The notes beneath the pieces were generated by a model. That model did no database searches and was not told where the DNA came from. It saw nothing but the letters and a program-made list of their open reading frames with translations. The position numbers and the translations under genes were made by a program. A stretch of DNA of 64,000 bases from Enterococcus sp. DIV0660C (lineage in GTDB: Bacteria > Bacillota > Bacilli > Lactobacillales > Enterococcaceae). The DNA lies in the NCBI RefSeq assembly GCF_017316125.1, contig NZ_JAFLWA010000031.1, forward strand, positions 1-64,000. Reading direction: 5' to 3'. Below, one piece after another: positions 51,748-61,212 of this stretch (its first letter is position 1; the number at the start of each line of letters is the position of its first letter).

Positions 51748-52782
51748 ATGCTTTTATTTATTCTATCTTTATTTCCCTCAAGAAACAAGTTGAGGATCAG
51801 TTCTTTTTATCAATTATTGACAGGTAAAAAAACAACTTCCGTATTGATTTTTGGATTCTTAAACCAATTGTTGCCGGCACACAATAGTTTACCAGAACTA
51901 ACTCAGAAAACCTATCAAGAACGATTAACTGAGTTAGAAAAATCAGGTTTGATTCAGATTGAAGAAAATGAAGTTTTCTTGACGTCAAAAGGGAGAGAAC
52001 GTCAAAAAAAATTGAATGTCTTATATCCTGATTTACATTTTGATCTCTATGGTAGAAATTGGGAAGAGGCATGGCGATTGGTAAAATTCGCTATTCAAGT
52101 CGTTTCTTATTTAAATGCGCATCAGTCAGAATATTTACCAGCAGAAACCAGCCCATTTTATACTACTAAAATCAAAACGTGGTTAGTCCATAGTGGCTAT
52201 TCAAAAGAACAGCTAGCTGATACAATTTATCACGAATTATCGACTTGTTTAGGCAAATTAACGAAGGAACAAGCTAATTTATTAGCCAATCAGTTTTCTG
52301 GTTATGAACAAATCGGGTTACTGCCCTATCAACTAATTGAGACGAGTGAGGATGAAACGACAGTCTATTTGCAACAGGCACAAGCTGTTCACGCTTTTTT
52401 CAACCAATTGCAACGGTTTCCAGATTTTTTATTCAGTCAGTTGTTGTTACCTATTTTGGAACAAAATTATAATCAAAGTATGCTAGTCACGCGACAACTT
52501 TTTCTTCAAGGGCATTCTCTCTCTGAAATCATGACATACCGTCATTTAAAAAAAGGGACAATAACGGATCACTTAGTTGAATGGGCATTGTTTTTAGACG
52601 ATTTTCCATTTGATCAGCTGATTTCGAAAGAGACCAACCAATTATTAGCGAGTCAAGCGACACCTGTCCAAACTTGGCGTTATCAAGAATTAAACAAAAC
52701 GGGTACACTTGATTATGGTGAATTTCGTTTTTACCAAATACGAGCTTTAAAAGGAGGACGAAAAGATGAATTTAACAGCTGA
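51748..52782 (+). CDS. YpbB-like helix-turn-helix protein, RecQ partner
   Basis: A 344-residue protein with an N-terminal winged helix (SFYQLLTGKKTTSVLIFGFL, RLTELEKSGLIQIEENEV) and a C-terminal helix-turn-helix of the YpbB type (LFLQGHSLSEIMTYRHLKKG). In Bacillus and lactic acid bacteria this gene lies directly before a recQ-type helicase, as here, with a 17-base overlap. It likely steers or regulates the helicase, though its biochemical role is not established. The ATG at 51748 has AAGGAG seven bases upstream. Confidence 0.82.
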   Translation: MLLFILSLFPSRNKLRISSFYQLLTGKKTTSVLIFGFLNQLLPAHNSLPELTQKTYQERLTELEKSGLIQIEENEVFLTSKGRERQKKLNVLYPDLHFDLYGRNWEEAWRLVKFAIQVVSYLNAHQSEYLPAETSPFYTTKIKTWLVHSGYSKEQLADTIYHELSTCLGKLTKEQANLLANQFSGYEQIGLLPYQLIETSEDETTVYLQQAQAVHAFFNQLQRFPDFLFSQLLLPILEQNYNQSMLVTRQLFLQGHSLSEIMTYRHLKKGTITDHLVEWALFLDDFPFDQLISKETNQLLASQATPVQTWRYQELNKTGTLDYGEFRFYQIRALKGGRKDEFNS

Positions 52783-54175
52783 GTTAAAACGTTATTTTGG
52801 TTTTTCAACTTTTCGCCCAGGTCAAGAGGAAATTATTCAAACATTGCTGAACAAAGACAACGTATTAGCTGTGCTGCCAACGGGAAATGGTAAAAGTTTA
52901 TGTTATCAGTTAACAGGTTATCTATCAGAAGGGTTGGTCGTTGTGGTTTCACCATTGCTATCACTAATGGAAGATCAGGTTATGCAGTTACAAAAAATGG
53001 GCGAAAAAAGAGTTGTTGCCTTTAATAGTTTATTGACCTTTCCAGAACGTAAATATGTTATGGAGCATTTATCTCAATATAAATTTTTATTCTTAAGTCC
53101 GGAAATGTTATTGCAATCAGAAATGTTAACCCAATTAAAAAAGCAAAAAATCGGACTTTTCGTAGTTGATGAGGCACATTGTGTTTCACAATGGGGTGTC
53201 GATTTTCGCCCAGAATATCAACGTTTGGGCGAAGTAAGAACCCAATTGGCGATTCCAGTGACCTTGGCACTTACAGCTACAGCAACAAATGCAGTCCAAC
53301 GAGATATCGAGACCGTGTTATTTACAAACAAACCAAAAATCGTTAAGCATTCAGTGAATCGAGAAAATATTGCTTTATTTGTAAGAGAAACGACTCAAAA
53401 GACGGAAGAGCTAGAAGCGATTATGAAAGAAATAAAGGGTGCGACCATCATTTACTGTGCAACAAAAAAAGAGGTGGAGCGTTTATATGCAGAATTACGT
53501 GGTCGCTTCGCTATTGGCTATTATCATGGTGGTCTAGATGCGAGCCAAAGACGCCAATTACAGCAACAATTTTCTCAAAATCAATTGCAATTTTTAATTG
53601 CAACAAACGCATTTGGCATGGGGGTAGACAAAGCGGATATTCGTTATGTTATCCATTATGATTTACCAGATAGTCTGGAAAATTATGTGCAGGAAATCGG
53701 ACGTGCCGGACGTGATCAGAAGCCAAGTACGGCCATTTTGTTGTACCAAACAGGAGATGAAGTGATACATCATTTTTTTAATCAATTAGCGAAAGAGCAA
53801 CGTCAGGGATTTGAAGTTTACTTAGCACATGCGCAGGAGCTAGAACGTCCCTTTGATGAACTCCAACAAAAATGGTTAGAAATTGTCAAAAAAACAAATC
53901 AACCGGATCGATGGATGGAAAAATTAAAGCTTCAAGAAAAAGAGAAACAGTTTCGTTTATATCAAATGTTACGATATATCCATGCAACTACTTGTCGCAG
54001 AGAATTTATTCTGAATTATTTTGGCGAAAAATTAACAGCAAAACCCAAAAATTGTTGTGATTTTGACGAAGCAACATGGTTTCTTCCAGCAGAAACAAAA
54101 GTAAGAACAAGTCATTTTGAGAATAACTGGGAAGAGATTTTACTAAATTTATTTAAAAAAAACGTAGAGGGATAA
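52766..54175 (+). CDS. recQ: RecQ-family ATP-dependent DNA helicase (short form)
   Basis: A 469-residue superfamily 2 helicase. Motif 0/I is FRPGQEEIIQTLLNKDNVLA and LPTGNGKSLCYQ, motif II VVDEAHCVSQWG, motif III LTATAT, motif V ATNAFGMGVDKADIRYVIHY and motif VI QEIGRAGRD. A C-terminal Cys cluster (TTCRREFILNYFGE, KNCCDFD) fits the RecQ zinc module. No HRDC domain follows, so it is the short RecQ/RecS class. Replication fork repair is the general role. It is translationally coupled to the YpbB-like gene. Confidence 0.92.
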   Translation: MNLTAELKRYFGFSTFRPGQEEIIQTLLNKDNVLAVLPTGNGKSLCYQLTGYLSEGLVVVVSPLLSLMEDQVMQLQKMGEKRVVAFNSLLTFPERKYVMEHLSQYKFLFLSPEMLLQSEMLTQLKKQKIGLFVVDEAHCVSQWGVDFRPEYQRLGEVRTQLAIPVTLALTATATNAVQRDIETVLFTNKPKIVKHSVNRENIALFVRETTQKTEELEAIMKEIKGATIIYCATKKEVERLYAELRGRFAIGYYHGGLDASQRRQLQQQFSQNQLQFLIATNAFGMGVDKADIRYVIHYDLPDSLENYVQEIGRAGRDQKPSTAILLYQTGDEVIHHFFNQLAKEQRQGFEVYLAHAQELERPFDELQQKWLEIVKKTNQPDRWMEKLKLQEKEKQFRLYQMLRYIHATTCRREFILNYFGEKLTAKPKNCCDFDEATWFLPAETKVRTSHFENNWEEILLNLFKKNVEG

Positions 54176-54241
54176 TTTTTTTCGGCATGGCCCATTTTCC
54201 TATGGTATAATACTCACGAAAGAAATTAGGAGGTAGCAAAG

Positions 54242-54859
54242 GTGAGCAGAAAAGATAGACATCAATCATCAGAAAATAACGAAACACAAGAACCGTGGGA
54301 GCAACCGATTTATGATACTGAAGATGAAAATTCTTCAAGAAGCTCTCAAAGACAACAAAAGAAAGGAAACACTGTTTTCTTATCAATCTTTTTGTTTTTA
54401 TTAGTACTTTGTATCGCAATCCCTGCAGGAGCTTACTTCTGGATTAGAAATGGTTCAAGTAATAATGCAGCAAGTTCGACTTCAACATCGACAACTTCAT
54501 CAATCGTGGAAAGTTCAACCATGAGTTCAAAAGAAGAGTCAACAACTGTCTCTTCAACTACTGCAACAGTTCAAAGTTCTGAAACTGTAGAATCAAGTAT
54601 TATTGAACCAGAAACTTCAAGTTCAGTTGCACCAGTTACACCACCAGCTTCAAGTGAAACAGTCACACAAGAAACAGAAACAACACCTTCTTCATCAACA
54701 GAAGCAGTGGCTGGTTCAACGACAGTTGTTCAAGCGGGTGAAGGACCAAAACAAGTAGCTGAGCGTGCTGGAATCACGATTGATCAATTGTTCCAATTAA
54801 ATGGAATGGACCCCAACAGTTATATGTTATATCCTGGACAGGAATTACGAGTGAAATAA
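54242..54859 (+). CDS. LysM-domain membrane protein
   Basis: A 205-residue bitopic protein. The N-terminal 40 residues are cytoplasmic, charged and Gln/Glu-rich. One membrane span (TVFLSIFLFLLVLCIAIPAG) is followed by a long Ser/Thr linker, and the C-terminal LysM domain (about 160-205, VVQAGEGPKQVAERAGIT, YMLYPGQELRVK) binds peptidoglycan. The GTG at 54242 has AGGAGG upstream. It is the type commonly found upstream of cmk in enterococci and streptococci. The Ser/Thr linker could be glycosylated, which is speculation. Confidence 0.85.
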   Translation: MSRKDRHQSSENNETQEPWEQPIYDTEDENSSRSSQRQQKKGNTVFLSIFLFLLVLCIAIPAGAYFWIRNGSSNNAASSTSTSTTSSIVESSTMSSKEESTTVSSTTATVQSSETVESSIIEPETSSSVAPVTPPASSETVTQETETTPSSSTEAVAGSTTVVQAGEGPKQVAERAGITIDQLFQLNGMDPNSYMLYPGQELRVK

Positions 54860-54862
54860 TGT

Positions 54863-54888
54863 GAGCCGCATTTTGCGGCTTTTTTTTG
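54863..54888 (+). terminator. Terminator between the LysM gene and cmk
   Basis: AGCCGCA / TGCGGCT stem with a short loop and eight T's. It ends just before the cmk ribosome site. Confidence 0.88.
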
Positions 54889-54900
54889 AGGAGCGTTTTT

Positions 54901-55578
54901 ATGACAAAGATTAGTATTGCAATTGATGGGCCGGCTTCTTCTGGCAAAAGTACTGTAGCAAAAATTTTAGCGAAAGATTTTCAGTATATTTACACCGACA
55001 CAGGAGCTATGTATCGAGCAGTGACCTATCTGGCAATCAAGCATCAAATTTCTTTTGCTGACGAAGTTGGGTTAGTTACTTTGATTAAAGAAAATCCAAT
55101 TTCTTTCCAACAAAAAGCAGATGGCCAGCATGTGTTTGTTTCAGGACAAGATGTGACAGCTGAAATTCGTCAGCCTGATGTGACAAAAGCTGTTTCAGAA
55201 GTTTCAGCACATGGAAAAGTCCGAGAAGAGCTTGTTGCTATTCAACAACAAATTGGTGAAGATGGTGGCGTGGTAATGGATGGACGTGATATTGGAACAG
55301 CCGTTCTACCGCATGCAGAGATCAAAATATTTTTAGTAGCAAGTGTTTCTGAACGGGCACAACGCCGTTACAAAGAAAACCAAGAAAAAGGGATCCCAAC
55401 TGATTTAGAAACCCTAACAAAAGAAATTCAAGAACGTGATCATTATGATTCGACACGTGAAATTTCTCCGTTGAAACAAGCAGAAGATGCCGTACGAATT
55501 GATACAACGGGAAAATCTATTTTAGAAGTGGTAGCAATGATTAAAGAAGTTGTTTCCGAAAAAGGCTATCAATTATAA
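54901..55578 (+). CDS. cmk: Cytidylate kinase
   Basis: A 225-residue (d)CMP kinase. It starts [20 protein letters not shown] (P-loop), then [20 protein letters not shown], the CMP-binding [20 protein letters not shown] and the lid segment [18 protein letters not shown]. The ATG at 54901 follows GAGGAG; the upstream in-frame start at 54886 lies inside the terminator tail. It is followed by rpsA, the usual order in Firmicutes. Confidence 0.95.
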   Translation: MTKISIAIDGPASSGKSTVAKILAKDFQYIYTDTGAMYRAVTYLAIKHQISFADEVGLVTLIKENPISFQQKADGQHVFVSGQDVTAEIRQPDVTKAVSEVSAHGKVREELVAIQQQIGEDGGVVMDGRDIGTAVLPHAEIKIFLVASVSERAQRRYKENQEKGIPTDLETLTKEIQERDHYDSTREISPLKQAEDAVRIDTTGKSILEVVAMIKEVVSEKGYQL

Positions 55579-55628
55579 GGCTTGGTTGAAAAAAAAACGA
55601 TGAAATAAGCGGAAAGTTGAGAATTTTC

Positions 55629-55662
55629 AAATAAACCGGGCGAAATCGCTTTATTTTTTTTT
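55629..55662 (+). terminator. Weak hairpin between cmk and rpsA
   Basis: AAATAAA / TTTATTT arms enclose GCGAAATCGC and are followed by eight T's. It may act as a partial terminator. Confidence 0.45.
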
Positions 55663-55728
55663 AAGAATCAATTAAACTTAAATTAATACCGTACTTACGG
55701 CATAATGTTGGTTAGGAGGACAAGTGTT

Positions 55729-56961
55729 ATGACAGAATTTGATCAAAATCAAGCAGATAGCAATCAGTCAATGGAAGATGCAATGAAGAGCGTCCAAGAA
55801 GTTAGTGTTGGCGATGTAGTTAAAGGTGAAGTTTTAGCTATTGAAGACAAACAAGTAATTGTTGGAATTGAAGGTGCTGGCGTTGAAGGTGTCGTTCCAG
55901 CAAAAGAATTATCGACATTACCTGTAGATGACATTGATGAGCTTGTTCATGTTGGCGATCTTTTAGACTTAGTTGTTATTAGTACAATTGGTAAAGATAA
56001 AGAAAACGGAAGTTATTTATTATCCAAACGCCGTTTAGATGCAAAAAAAGTTTGGGAAGATATCGAAAAAGATTTCCAAGCTGGTAAAATTATCGAAGCA
56101 CCAGTAACAAACGTAGTTAAAGGTGGTTTAGTTGTTGATGTTGGCGTACGTGGATTTGTACCTGCATCAATGGTTGAAGATCACTTTGTAGCTGATTTTT
56201 CAGAGTATAAAGGGCAAACGTTGAGCTTCAAGATTATTGAAATCGAACCATCAGAAAATCGTTTGATTCTTTCTCATAAAGCAGTGGTTGAATCTGAAAA
56301 AGAAGAAAAGAAAAAAGAAGTATTAACTGCTATTCATGAAGGTGATGTCATTGAAGGACGTGTTGCACGTTTGACTGACTTTGGTGCTTTTGTTGACTTA
56401 GGTGGAATTGACGGACTTGTTCATGTTTCAGAAATTTCTCATGGTCACGTAGCAAAACCAAGTGATGCATTAGCTGTTGGGGATGAAGTAAACGTAAAAG
56501 TTTTATCAATCAACCCTGAGCAAGAACGTGTTTCACTATCAATCAAAGATACATTACCTGGACCTTGGACAGACATTGAATCAAAAGCACCAGTTGGAGC
56601 TGTTTTAGAAGGCACAGTTAAACGATTAACAAGCTTTGGCGCTTTCGTAGAAGTTTTCCCTGGGGTAGAAGGTCTTGTTCATATTTCTCAAATTTCACAT
56701 AAACATATTGCGACACCTCATGAAGTACTTCAAGAAGGTCAAACAGTTGATGTGAAAGTATTAGAAGTTAATCCAGATGAACATCGAATTGCTTTAAGTA
56801 TCAAAGCTTTAGAAGAAAAACCTGCTTCTGAAGAAGAACCAAAAAATATTGAATCCTATGAATTGCCAGAAGAAAATACTGGATTCACAATGGGTGATAT
56901 TTTAGGTGATGCGTTAAAAGAAGAAGTGGAAGAAACGACGGGCGACGAATCAGATAAATAA
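55729..56961 (+). CDS. rpsA: Ribosomal protein S1 homologue (four S1 domains)
   Basis: A 410-residue protein with four S1 RNA-binding domains at roughly residues 25-95, 110-178, 195-265 and 280-350. Examples are VEGVVPAKELS, VRGFVPASMVEDH, GRVARLTDFGAFVDLGGIDG and GTVKRLTSFGAFVEVFPGVE. Firmicute S1 is shorter than the six-domain proteobacterial form, and this length is normal. The ATG at 55729 follows TAGGAGGA. It binds mRNA at the ribosome or in decay. The strong hairpin 56977-57022 follows. Confidence 0.92.
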   Translation: MTEFDQNQADSNQSMEDAMKSVQEVSVGDVVKGEVLAIEDKQVIVGIEGAGVEGVVPAKELSTLPVDDIDELVHVGDLLDLVVISTIGKDKENGSYLLSKRRLDAKKVWEDIEKDFQAGKIIEAPVTNVVKGGLVVDVGVRGFVPASMVEDHFVADFSEYKGQTLSFKIIEIEPSENRLILSHKAVVESEKEEKKKEVLTAIHEGDVIEGRVARLTDFGAFVDLGGIDGLVHVSEISHGHVAKPSDALAVGDEVNVKVLSINPEQERVSLSIKDTLPGPWTDIESKAPVGAVLEGTVKRLTSFGAFVEVFPGVEGLVHISQISHKHIATPHEVLQEGQTVDVKVLEVNPDEHRIALSIKALEEKPASEEEPKNIESYELPEENTGFTMGDILGDALKEEVEETTGDESDK

Positions 56962-56976
56962 TTAAGTCATGTAATT

Positions 56977-57022
56977 TAAGACCAAGACGAAAGTGACAGC
57001 TTTTGTCTTGGTCTTATTTTTT
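56977..57022 (+). terminator. Terminator after rpsA
   Basis: TAAGACCAAGAC / GTCTTGGTCTTA stem with internal AAAG / CTTT pairing and a T tract. Confidence 0.88.
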
Positions 57023-57147
57023 CGTTATTGATTAGTGATAATCAAGAAAAATCTAAAATAGTTGGAGGAATTGATTAACTAAGCTTGAAAGTTTGGGGTT
57101 CATTCGTTAAACTAAGTAGGATTGGAAACTTGTGAGGAGGAAAAAAT

Positions 57148-58458
57148 ATGGCAAATCCAACAATTGCAATCGTTGGCCGTCCGAACGTCGGTAAGTCTAC
57201 GATTTTTAACCGCATCGCTGGCGAGCGTATCTCGATTGTCGAAGATACTCCAGGAGTGACTCGTGATCGTATTTACGCAAAAGGCGAATGGTTAGGTCGT
57301 GAATTCAGCGTGATCGATACAGGCGGGATTGATTTAGGTGACGAACCATTTATGGAACAAATTAAGCATCAAGCAGAAATCGCGATTGATGAAGCAGATG
57401 TGATTATTTGTGTAGTTAGTGGACGAGAAGGTATCACTGACGCGGATGAAATGGTTGCAAAGATTTTATATCGTAGTAATAAACCTGTTATCTTAGCAGT
57501 TAACAAAGTAGATAATCCTGAAATGCGTAATGATATTTATGAATTTTACGCATTAGGACTAGGTGATCCATACCCTGTTTCTGGGAGTCATGGTCTAGGA
57601 ATTGGTGATATTTTAGATGAGGCAGTCAAATATTTTGCCACTGACACGGAAGAAGAAGACGATGATACCATCAAATTTAGTTTAATTGGTCGTCCAAATG
57701 TCGGCAAATCTTCTTTGATCAATGCAATTTTAGGTGAAGATCGCGTAATCGTTTCAGACATTGAAGGAACGACTCGTGATGCAATCGATACCCATTTTGT
57801 ATCAGAAAGTGGTCAAAAATTCTTGATGATTGATACAGCGGGGATGAGAAAACGTGGGAAAGTGTACGAAAATACTGAAAAATACAGTGTTATGCGTGCT
57901 ATGCGTGCCATTGACCGTTCAGATATCGTTTTGATGGTCTTAAATGCTGAAGAAGGAATTCGTGAACAAGATAAACGTGTTGCGGGATATGCACACGAAG
58001 CAGGTCGCGGAGTCATCATCGTGGTGAATAAATGGGACTTAGTGAAGAAAGAAACGAACACCATGCGTGATTTTGAACAAGAAATCCGTGATGAATTCCG
58101 TTATCTTGATTATGCACCGATTATTTTTGTTTCTGCAGTGACGAAACAACGTTTGAATCGTCTGCCAGAAATGATTGAAGATGTTAGCATGAATCAAAAT
58201 CTACGCGTTTCATCCGCAGTATTGAACGATATCATCATGGACGCTGTAGCAATTAATCCAACACCAACAGACAAAGGCAAACGTTTGAAGATTTTTTATG
58301 CAACGCAAGTGGCTGTTAAGCCACCAACCTTTGTGGTATTTGTTAATGAAGAAGAACTAATGCATTTTTCTTATGAACGATTTTTAGAAAATCAAATTCG
58401 TAAGGCATTCACTTTTGAGGGAACTTCGATTCGAATCATTCCAAGAAGAAGAAAATAG
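57148..58458 (+). CDS. der: Ribosome-assembly GTPase Der (EngA)
   Basis: A 436-residue protein with two tandem GTPase domains and a C-terminal KH-like domain. Both P-loops read GRPNVGKS (about residues 9 and 181), with the G3 motifs DTGG and DTAG and G4 NKVD and NKWD. The C-terminal [20 protein letters not shown] is the KH part. It is required for 50S assembly. GAGGAGG precedes the ATG. It lies between rpsA and hup, a common order in Firmicutes. Confidence 0.97.
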   Translation: MANPTIAIVGRPNVGKSTIFNRIAGERISIVEDTPGVTRDRIYAKGEWLGREFSVIDTGGIDLGDEPFMEQIKHQAEIAIDEADVIICVVSGREGITDADEMVAKILYRSNKPVILAVNKVDNPEMRNDIYEFYALGLGDPYPVSGSHGLGIGDILDEAVKYFATDTEEEDDDTIKFSLIGRPNVGKSSLINAILGEDRVIVSDIEGTTRDAIDTHFVSESGQKFLMIDTAGMRKRGKVYENTEKYSVMRAMRAIDRSDIVLMVLNAEEGIREQDKRVAGYAHEAGRGVIIVVNKWDLVKKETNTMRDFEQEIRDEFRYLDYAPIIFVSAVTKQRLNRLPEMIEDVSMNQNLRVSSAVLNDIIMDAVAINPTPTDKGKRLKIFYATQVAVKPPTFVVFVNEEELMHFSYERFLENQIRKAFTFEGTSIRIIPRRRK

Positions 58459-58701
58459 GCATTTTACCATAGTCATTCTTTTTTTTCAAAGGATAAAGGT
58501 ACTTTCTTTTATTACGTTTTAATGACCAAAAAAAGCACGTTAAAATCAGTAAAAACCTTGCCATTAAGCGGTTTATATGATATCGTGATAACAGAATATT
58601 GAAGTAAGTCAATATTTCTATTAAACTTTCTGGACCACTCAGATTGTATAATTGGTTGATGTTTTACATCATATCTCTTGTTGAGGAGGTGAATCTAATC
58701 C

Positions 58702-58977
58702 ATGGCAAACAAAGCAGAATTAATCGAAAAAGTTGCTTCAGCTACTGATTTAACTAAAAAAGACGCAACTGCAGCTGTAGACGCTGTATTTTCAACTATT
58801 CAAGATGCTTTAGCTAACGGCGAAAAAGTTCAATTAATCGGTTTTGGTAATTTCGAAGTTCGCGAACGCGCAGCTCGCAAAGGTCGTAACCCACAAACTG
58901 GTGAAGAAATCGAAATCCCAGCTAGCAAAGTACCTGCATTCAAACCAGGTAAAGCATTGAAAGACGCAGTTAAATAA
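58702..58977 (+). CDS. hup: DNA-binding protein HU
   Basis: A 91-residue histone-like protein. [20 protein letters not shown] at the start and the beta-arm [19 protein letters not shown] are characteristic, as is the end [16 protein letters not shown]. It bends and compacts DNA as a homodimer. GAGGAGGTG precedes the ATG. The gene is in its own transcript: about 240 bases of leader/intergenic sequence before it with a TATAAT near 58648, and a strong terminator after. Confidence 0.97.
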   Translation: MANKAELIEKVASATDLTKKDATAAVDAVFSTIQDALANGEKVQLIGFGNFEVRERAARKGRNPQTGEEIEIPASKVPAFKPGKALKDAVK

Positions 58978-58985
58978 TTGTGTAA

Positions 58986-59026
58986 TAAAAAGCGCTTGTA
59001 GCCTTATGGCTACAAGCGCTTTTTAT
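58986..59026 (+). terminator. Terminator after hup
   Basis: AAAAAGCGCTTGTAGCC / GGCTACAAGCGCTTTTT, a perfect 17-bp stem with loop TTAT. Confidence 0.95.
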
Positions 59027-59113
59027 GTAGAGTACAATTACATTATTGATTAGTAAAAATAAAGAGGCATAAAAAATATTCAATTAATGTAATGTTTCTC
59101 CAAAACGTATTGT

Positions 59114-59458
59114 TTATTTCAGATGACACTCCCACCCTAATCCCAAATTAAATTCTTCCAATACACTTGTGTAGTTGAATTGCCCATCATTTTCTTGAAT
59201 CAGATAATTGATCATCGAAGTATTCGCTTCGTTTTCCATTTTTGAGTGGAAGACAGGATTGCTATATAATGCATTGAATTCTGAATGGTTTAGTGCATGA
59301 TAAAGTTCATGAAGGATCACTTGTTTTTGCTTTTCTTCTGATTGATTTTGATTGATGACCATTAGATTCAAGTCATCAAAATAATAGCCTCTTTTTTCTA
59401 ATTCCATCACGACTAGCTCAATTCCATGACTAGCGAGTAGCTCCTTTATTTTTTCCAT
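59114..59458 (-). CDS. ImmA/IrrE-type metallopeptidase, phage-like
   Basis: A 114-residue protein with the zinc-peptidase motif HELYHALNH (HExxH) near residue 50 and a later Glu-containing segment MENEANTSMINYL, the pattern of ImmA. In phages and ICEBs1, ImmA-type proteases cut a neighbouring repressor to induce the element. It starts 12 bases after the repressor stop, with AAGGAG upstream, so the two form a unit. It is short for the family but has the essential motif. Confidence 0.82.
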   Translation of the reverse strand: MEKIKELLASHGIELVVMELEKRGYYFDDLNLMVINQNQSEEKQKQVILHELYHALNHSEFNALYSNPVFHSKMENEANTSMINYLIQENDGQFNYTSVLEEFNLGLGWECHLK

Positions 59459-59470
59459 AAAAAAGACTCC

Positions 59471-59806
59471 TTACTTACTCATTCGTCCTTCTAAAAATGC
59501 GCGAATGGCCTCTCTGTCATTGTCCGTCATCGGTTTTCCATCAAAGCTTTTCACATTGTCTAAGATTTTATTGAGATCCTCTGGTATCGTTGATTTGGTG
59601 CCCAAAGAAGGTGTATCTGTTCGTCCAAGTAAATAATCTGTTGAAACGTGAAAGTATTCTGCGACTTTTTCAAGAGTTTCCGCTTTTGGACTACTTGTCC
59701 GCCACTGATAGATCACATTTTTTGACAGCCCAATATCTTCTGCAAGCTTATTTAAGCTGATTCCTTGTTTTTTTGAAAGATTCGAAACTCTTTCGTATAA
59801 ACTCAT
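59471..59806 (-). CDS. Cro/CI-type phage repressor
   Basis: A 111-residue regulator. An HTH_3 domain occupies residues 3-62 (ISLNKLAEDIGLSKNVIYQW, then STDYLLGRTDTP). A short C-terminal tail NDREAIRAFLEGRMSK may be the oligomerisation or ImmA-sensitive part. The ATG at 59806 follows AAAGGAG. Divergent transcription from the ArpU-like gene across 266 bases is the classic immunity-region arrangement. Confidence 0.85.
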   Translation of the reverse strand: MSLYERVSNLSKKQGISLNKLAEDIGLSKNVIYQWRTSSPKAETLEKVAEYFHVSTDYLLGRTDTPSLGTKSTIPEDLNKILDNVKSFDGKPMTDNDREAIRAFLEGRMSK

Positions 59807-60072
59807 TATAAAAACTCCTTTTTATATTTTTTTATAAAAATGTTGAAAATTATAAAATAATGGGATAATATTATTTATAGATTACTCATGCAAAAACAAA
59901 GTGAATAAGAAATGTTGTTTTTGTTACTTTTATTTTATAAAACTTTATGATGTAAGTCAATGTAAGTTTAGATTTTCAAGATAATTATATTTTTTTATGA
60001 AGATAGTAATAGTAAGAGAATGACGTCAATAAAATATTTTACCTATATAAAATTAGTTAGGAGTGGAGCATT
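59807..60072. promoter_or_regulatory. Divergent control region of the phage-like module
   Basis: Very AT-rich. It contains TTTTTATAAAAA-like palindromes near 59817-59835 and a direct repeat TGTAAGT (59951-59957 and 59961-59967) spaced exactly 10 bp. These are plausible repressor contacts. I do not see a single dominant operator, and promoters on both strands cannot be placed with confidence. Confidence 0.45.
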
Positions 60073-60480
60073 TTGCGAAAATCAACATTTAATTATATTA
60101 AGGATATTTTATCTGATTATTATCAAACAGATGCGTATATTAAACAAAGAGAAGAAGAATTACGCCATCCATTTATAGAAGCCGATTTGAATAGCTCTAT
60201 TCGTGGTCAAGGAAACCATAACGTAGCAACTGAAAGGATGGCTATCACGATTGCAATGGATCGCCGACTTTGGAATTTAGAAAGAAACCGTGATGTGGTG
60301 AAAGACTGTTTGGCGCGCGCGGATGAAAATACAAAAGAAATCATCGAGAAACTCTATTTACAAAAAAATGCAACAGTCAATTTATTGGGAATGAGTCAAC
60401 GCTTGTTTATTAGTAAAAGTAAAGCTTACGAACTAAGAAATGATTTTTTTGAAGCTGTTGCAGATGAGTTAGGTTTGTAA
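60073..60480 (+). CDS. ArpU/RinA-like phage transcriptional regulator
   Basis: A 135-residue protein. Its N-terminal half has FNYIKDILSDYYQTDAYIKQ and a charged helical stretch. The C-terminal half (NATVNLLGMSQRLFISKSKA, YELRNDFFEAVADELGL) has the helix-turn-helix and LGL ending common in ArpU/RinA late regulators of enterococcal and staphylococcal phages. ArpU was named in E. hirae as a regulator of autolysin. Start is TTG at 60073 after GGAGTGG. It faces the repressor and precedes the holin leader, so control of the lysis genes is the natural inference. Confidence 0.6.
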   Translation: MRKSTFNYIKDILSDYYQTDAYIKQREEELRHPFIEADLNSSIRGQGNHNVATERMAITIAMDRRLWNLERNRDVVKDCLARADENTKEIIEKLYLQKNATVNLLGMSQRLFISKSKAYELRNDFFEAVADELGL

Positions 60481-60599
60481 CTTTGGAAAAACTCAGGAAT
60501 TTTTTTCGTAGTCAACAGGCTAAAATAATATCATCAAGAAAATAAACATTTCAGAATTAATTAACTTGCTTCTTAAAAATGAAGAAAACTAATTTAGAA

Positions 60600-60775
60600 T
60601 TGAAAAATTTTCTTGAAGTTATTATAAGGTGGTGATTTCTACTTAGATCAACGTTTTTCGTTTCAAAAAACGTTGATCTAAGATGGCTGAAAAAATTAGA
60701 ATAGGGTAAAAATTTGATTTTGATTATATGTTTTAAATTAGAGATAGGCATGTTAAATAGGCATGTCTATTTTTT
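60600..60775 (+). promoter_or_regulatory. Promoter, 17-bp hairpin and terminator ahead of the holin
   Basis: TTGAAA (60600-60605), a 17-base spacer and TATAAG (60623-60628) predict transcription from about 60635. The leader at once forms a perfect 17-bp hairpin, CTTAGATCAACGTTTTT with its complement (60642-60681). It then meets an intrinsic terminator (ATAGGCATG / CATGTCTAT plus T's, 60744-60775). The holin ribosome site lies beyond. This layout looks like a gated late operon in which read-through must be licensed. Confidence 0.55.
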
Positions 60776-60810
60776 AGGACAAATAATAAAAATTGAAAGG
60801 TGGTAACAGA

Positions 60811-61212
60811 TTGATTATCGATAATTTATTATTATGGAATGAATTCCGAGGATTACTAAATAATATTTACATCCAAATTTTTGTTTGGATTGTGATTGCA
60901 GATATTGTAACAGGTATTTGCAAAGGAATTTTAATTAAAGAAACGAATAGTACAAAAGGTTTAATGGGGATTGTAAAACACCTACTAGTTATTGGCTTGG
61001 TTTTGATTTCATATCCGTATCTAAAAATTATGGGATTTGAAGGAGTAGCAACAGCGTTTGTCTTTTCTTACATTGCTGTTTATGGTATTTCCGTAATTGA
61101 AAATCTAGGACAGTTAGGCATTCCTGTACCAGAATTTGTCAAAAATCGTTTTAGTAAATTAAAAAACACATCAGAAAAACAAGGTGAAGAAGAAAATGGA
61201 GGGGAAAAATAA
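60811..61212 (+). CDS. Phage-type holin (holin 4 family)
   Basis: A 133-residue membrane protein with about three spans: IYIQIFVWIVIADIVTGICK, GIVKHLLVIGLVLISYPYLK and VATAFVFSYIAVYGISVIEN. A charged tail ends NGGEK. The WIVIADIVTGICKG start of the first span is typical of the family that includes TcdE-like holins. The TTG at 60811 is chosen because AAAGGTGG lies seven bases before it. Its stop overlaps the amidase ATG by one base, so the pair is translationally coupled as holin and endolysin. Confidence 0.85.
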   Translation: MIIDNLLLWNEFRGLLNNIYIQIFVWIVIADIVTGICKGILIKETNSTKGLMGIVKHLLVIGLVLISYPYLKIMGFEGVATAFVFSYIAVYGISVIENLGQLGIPVPEFVKNRFSKLKNTSEKQGEEENGGEK

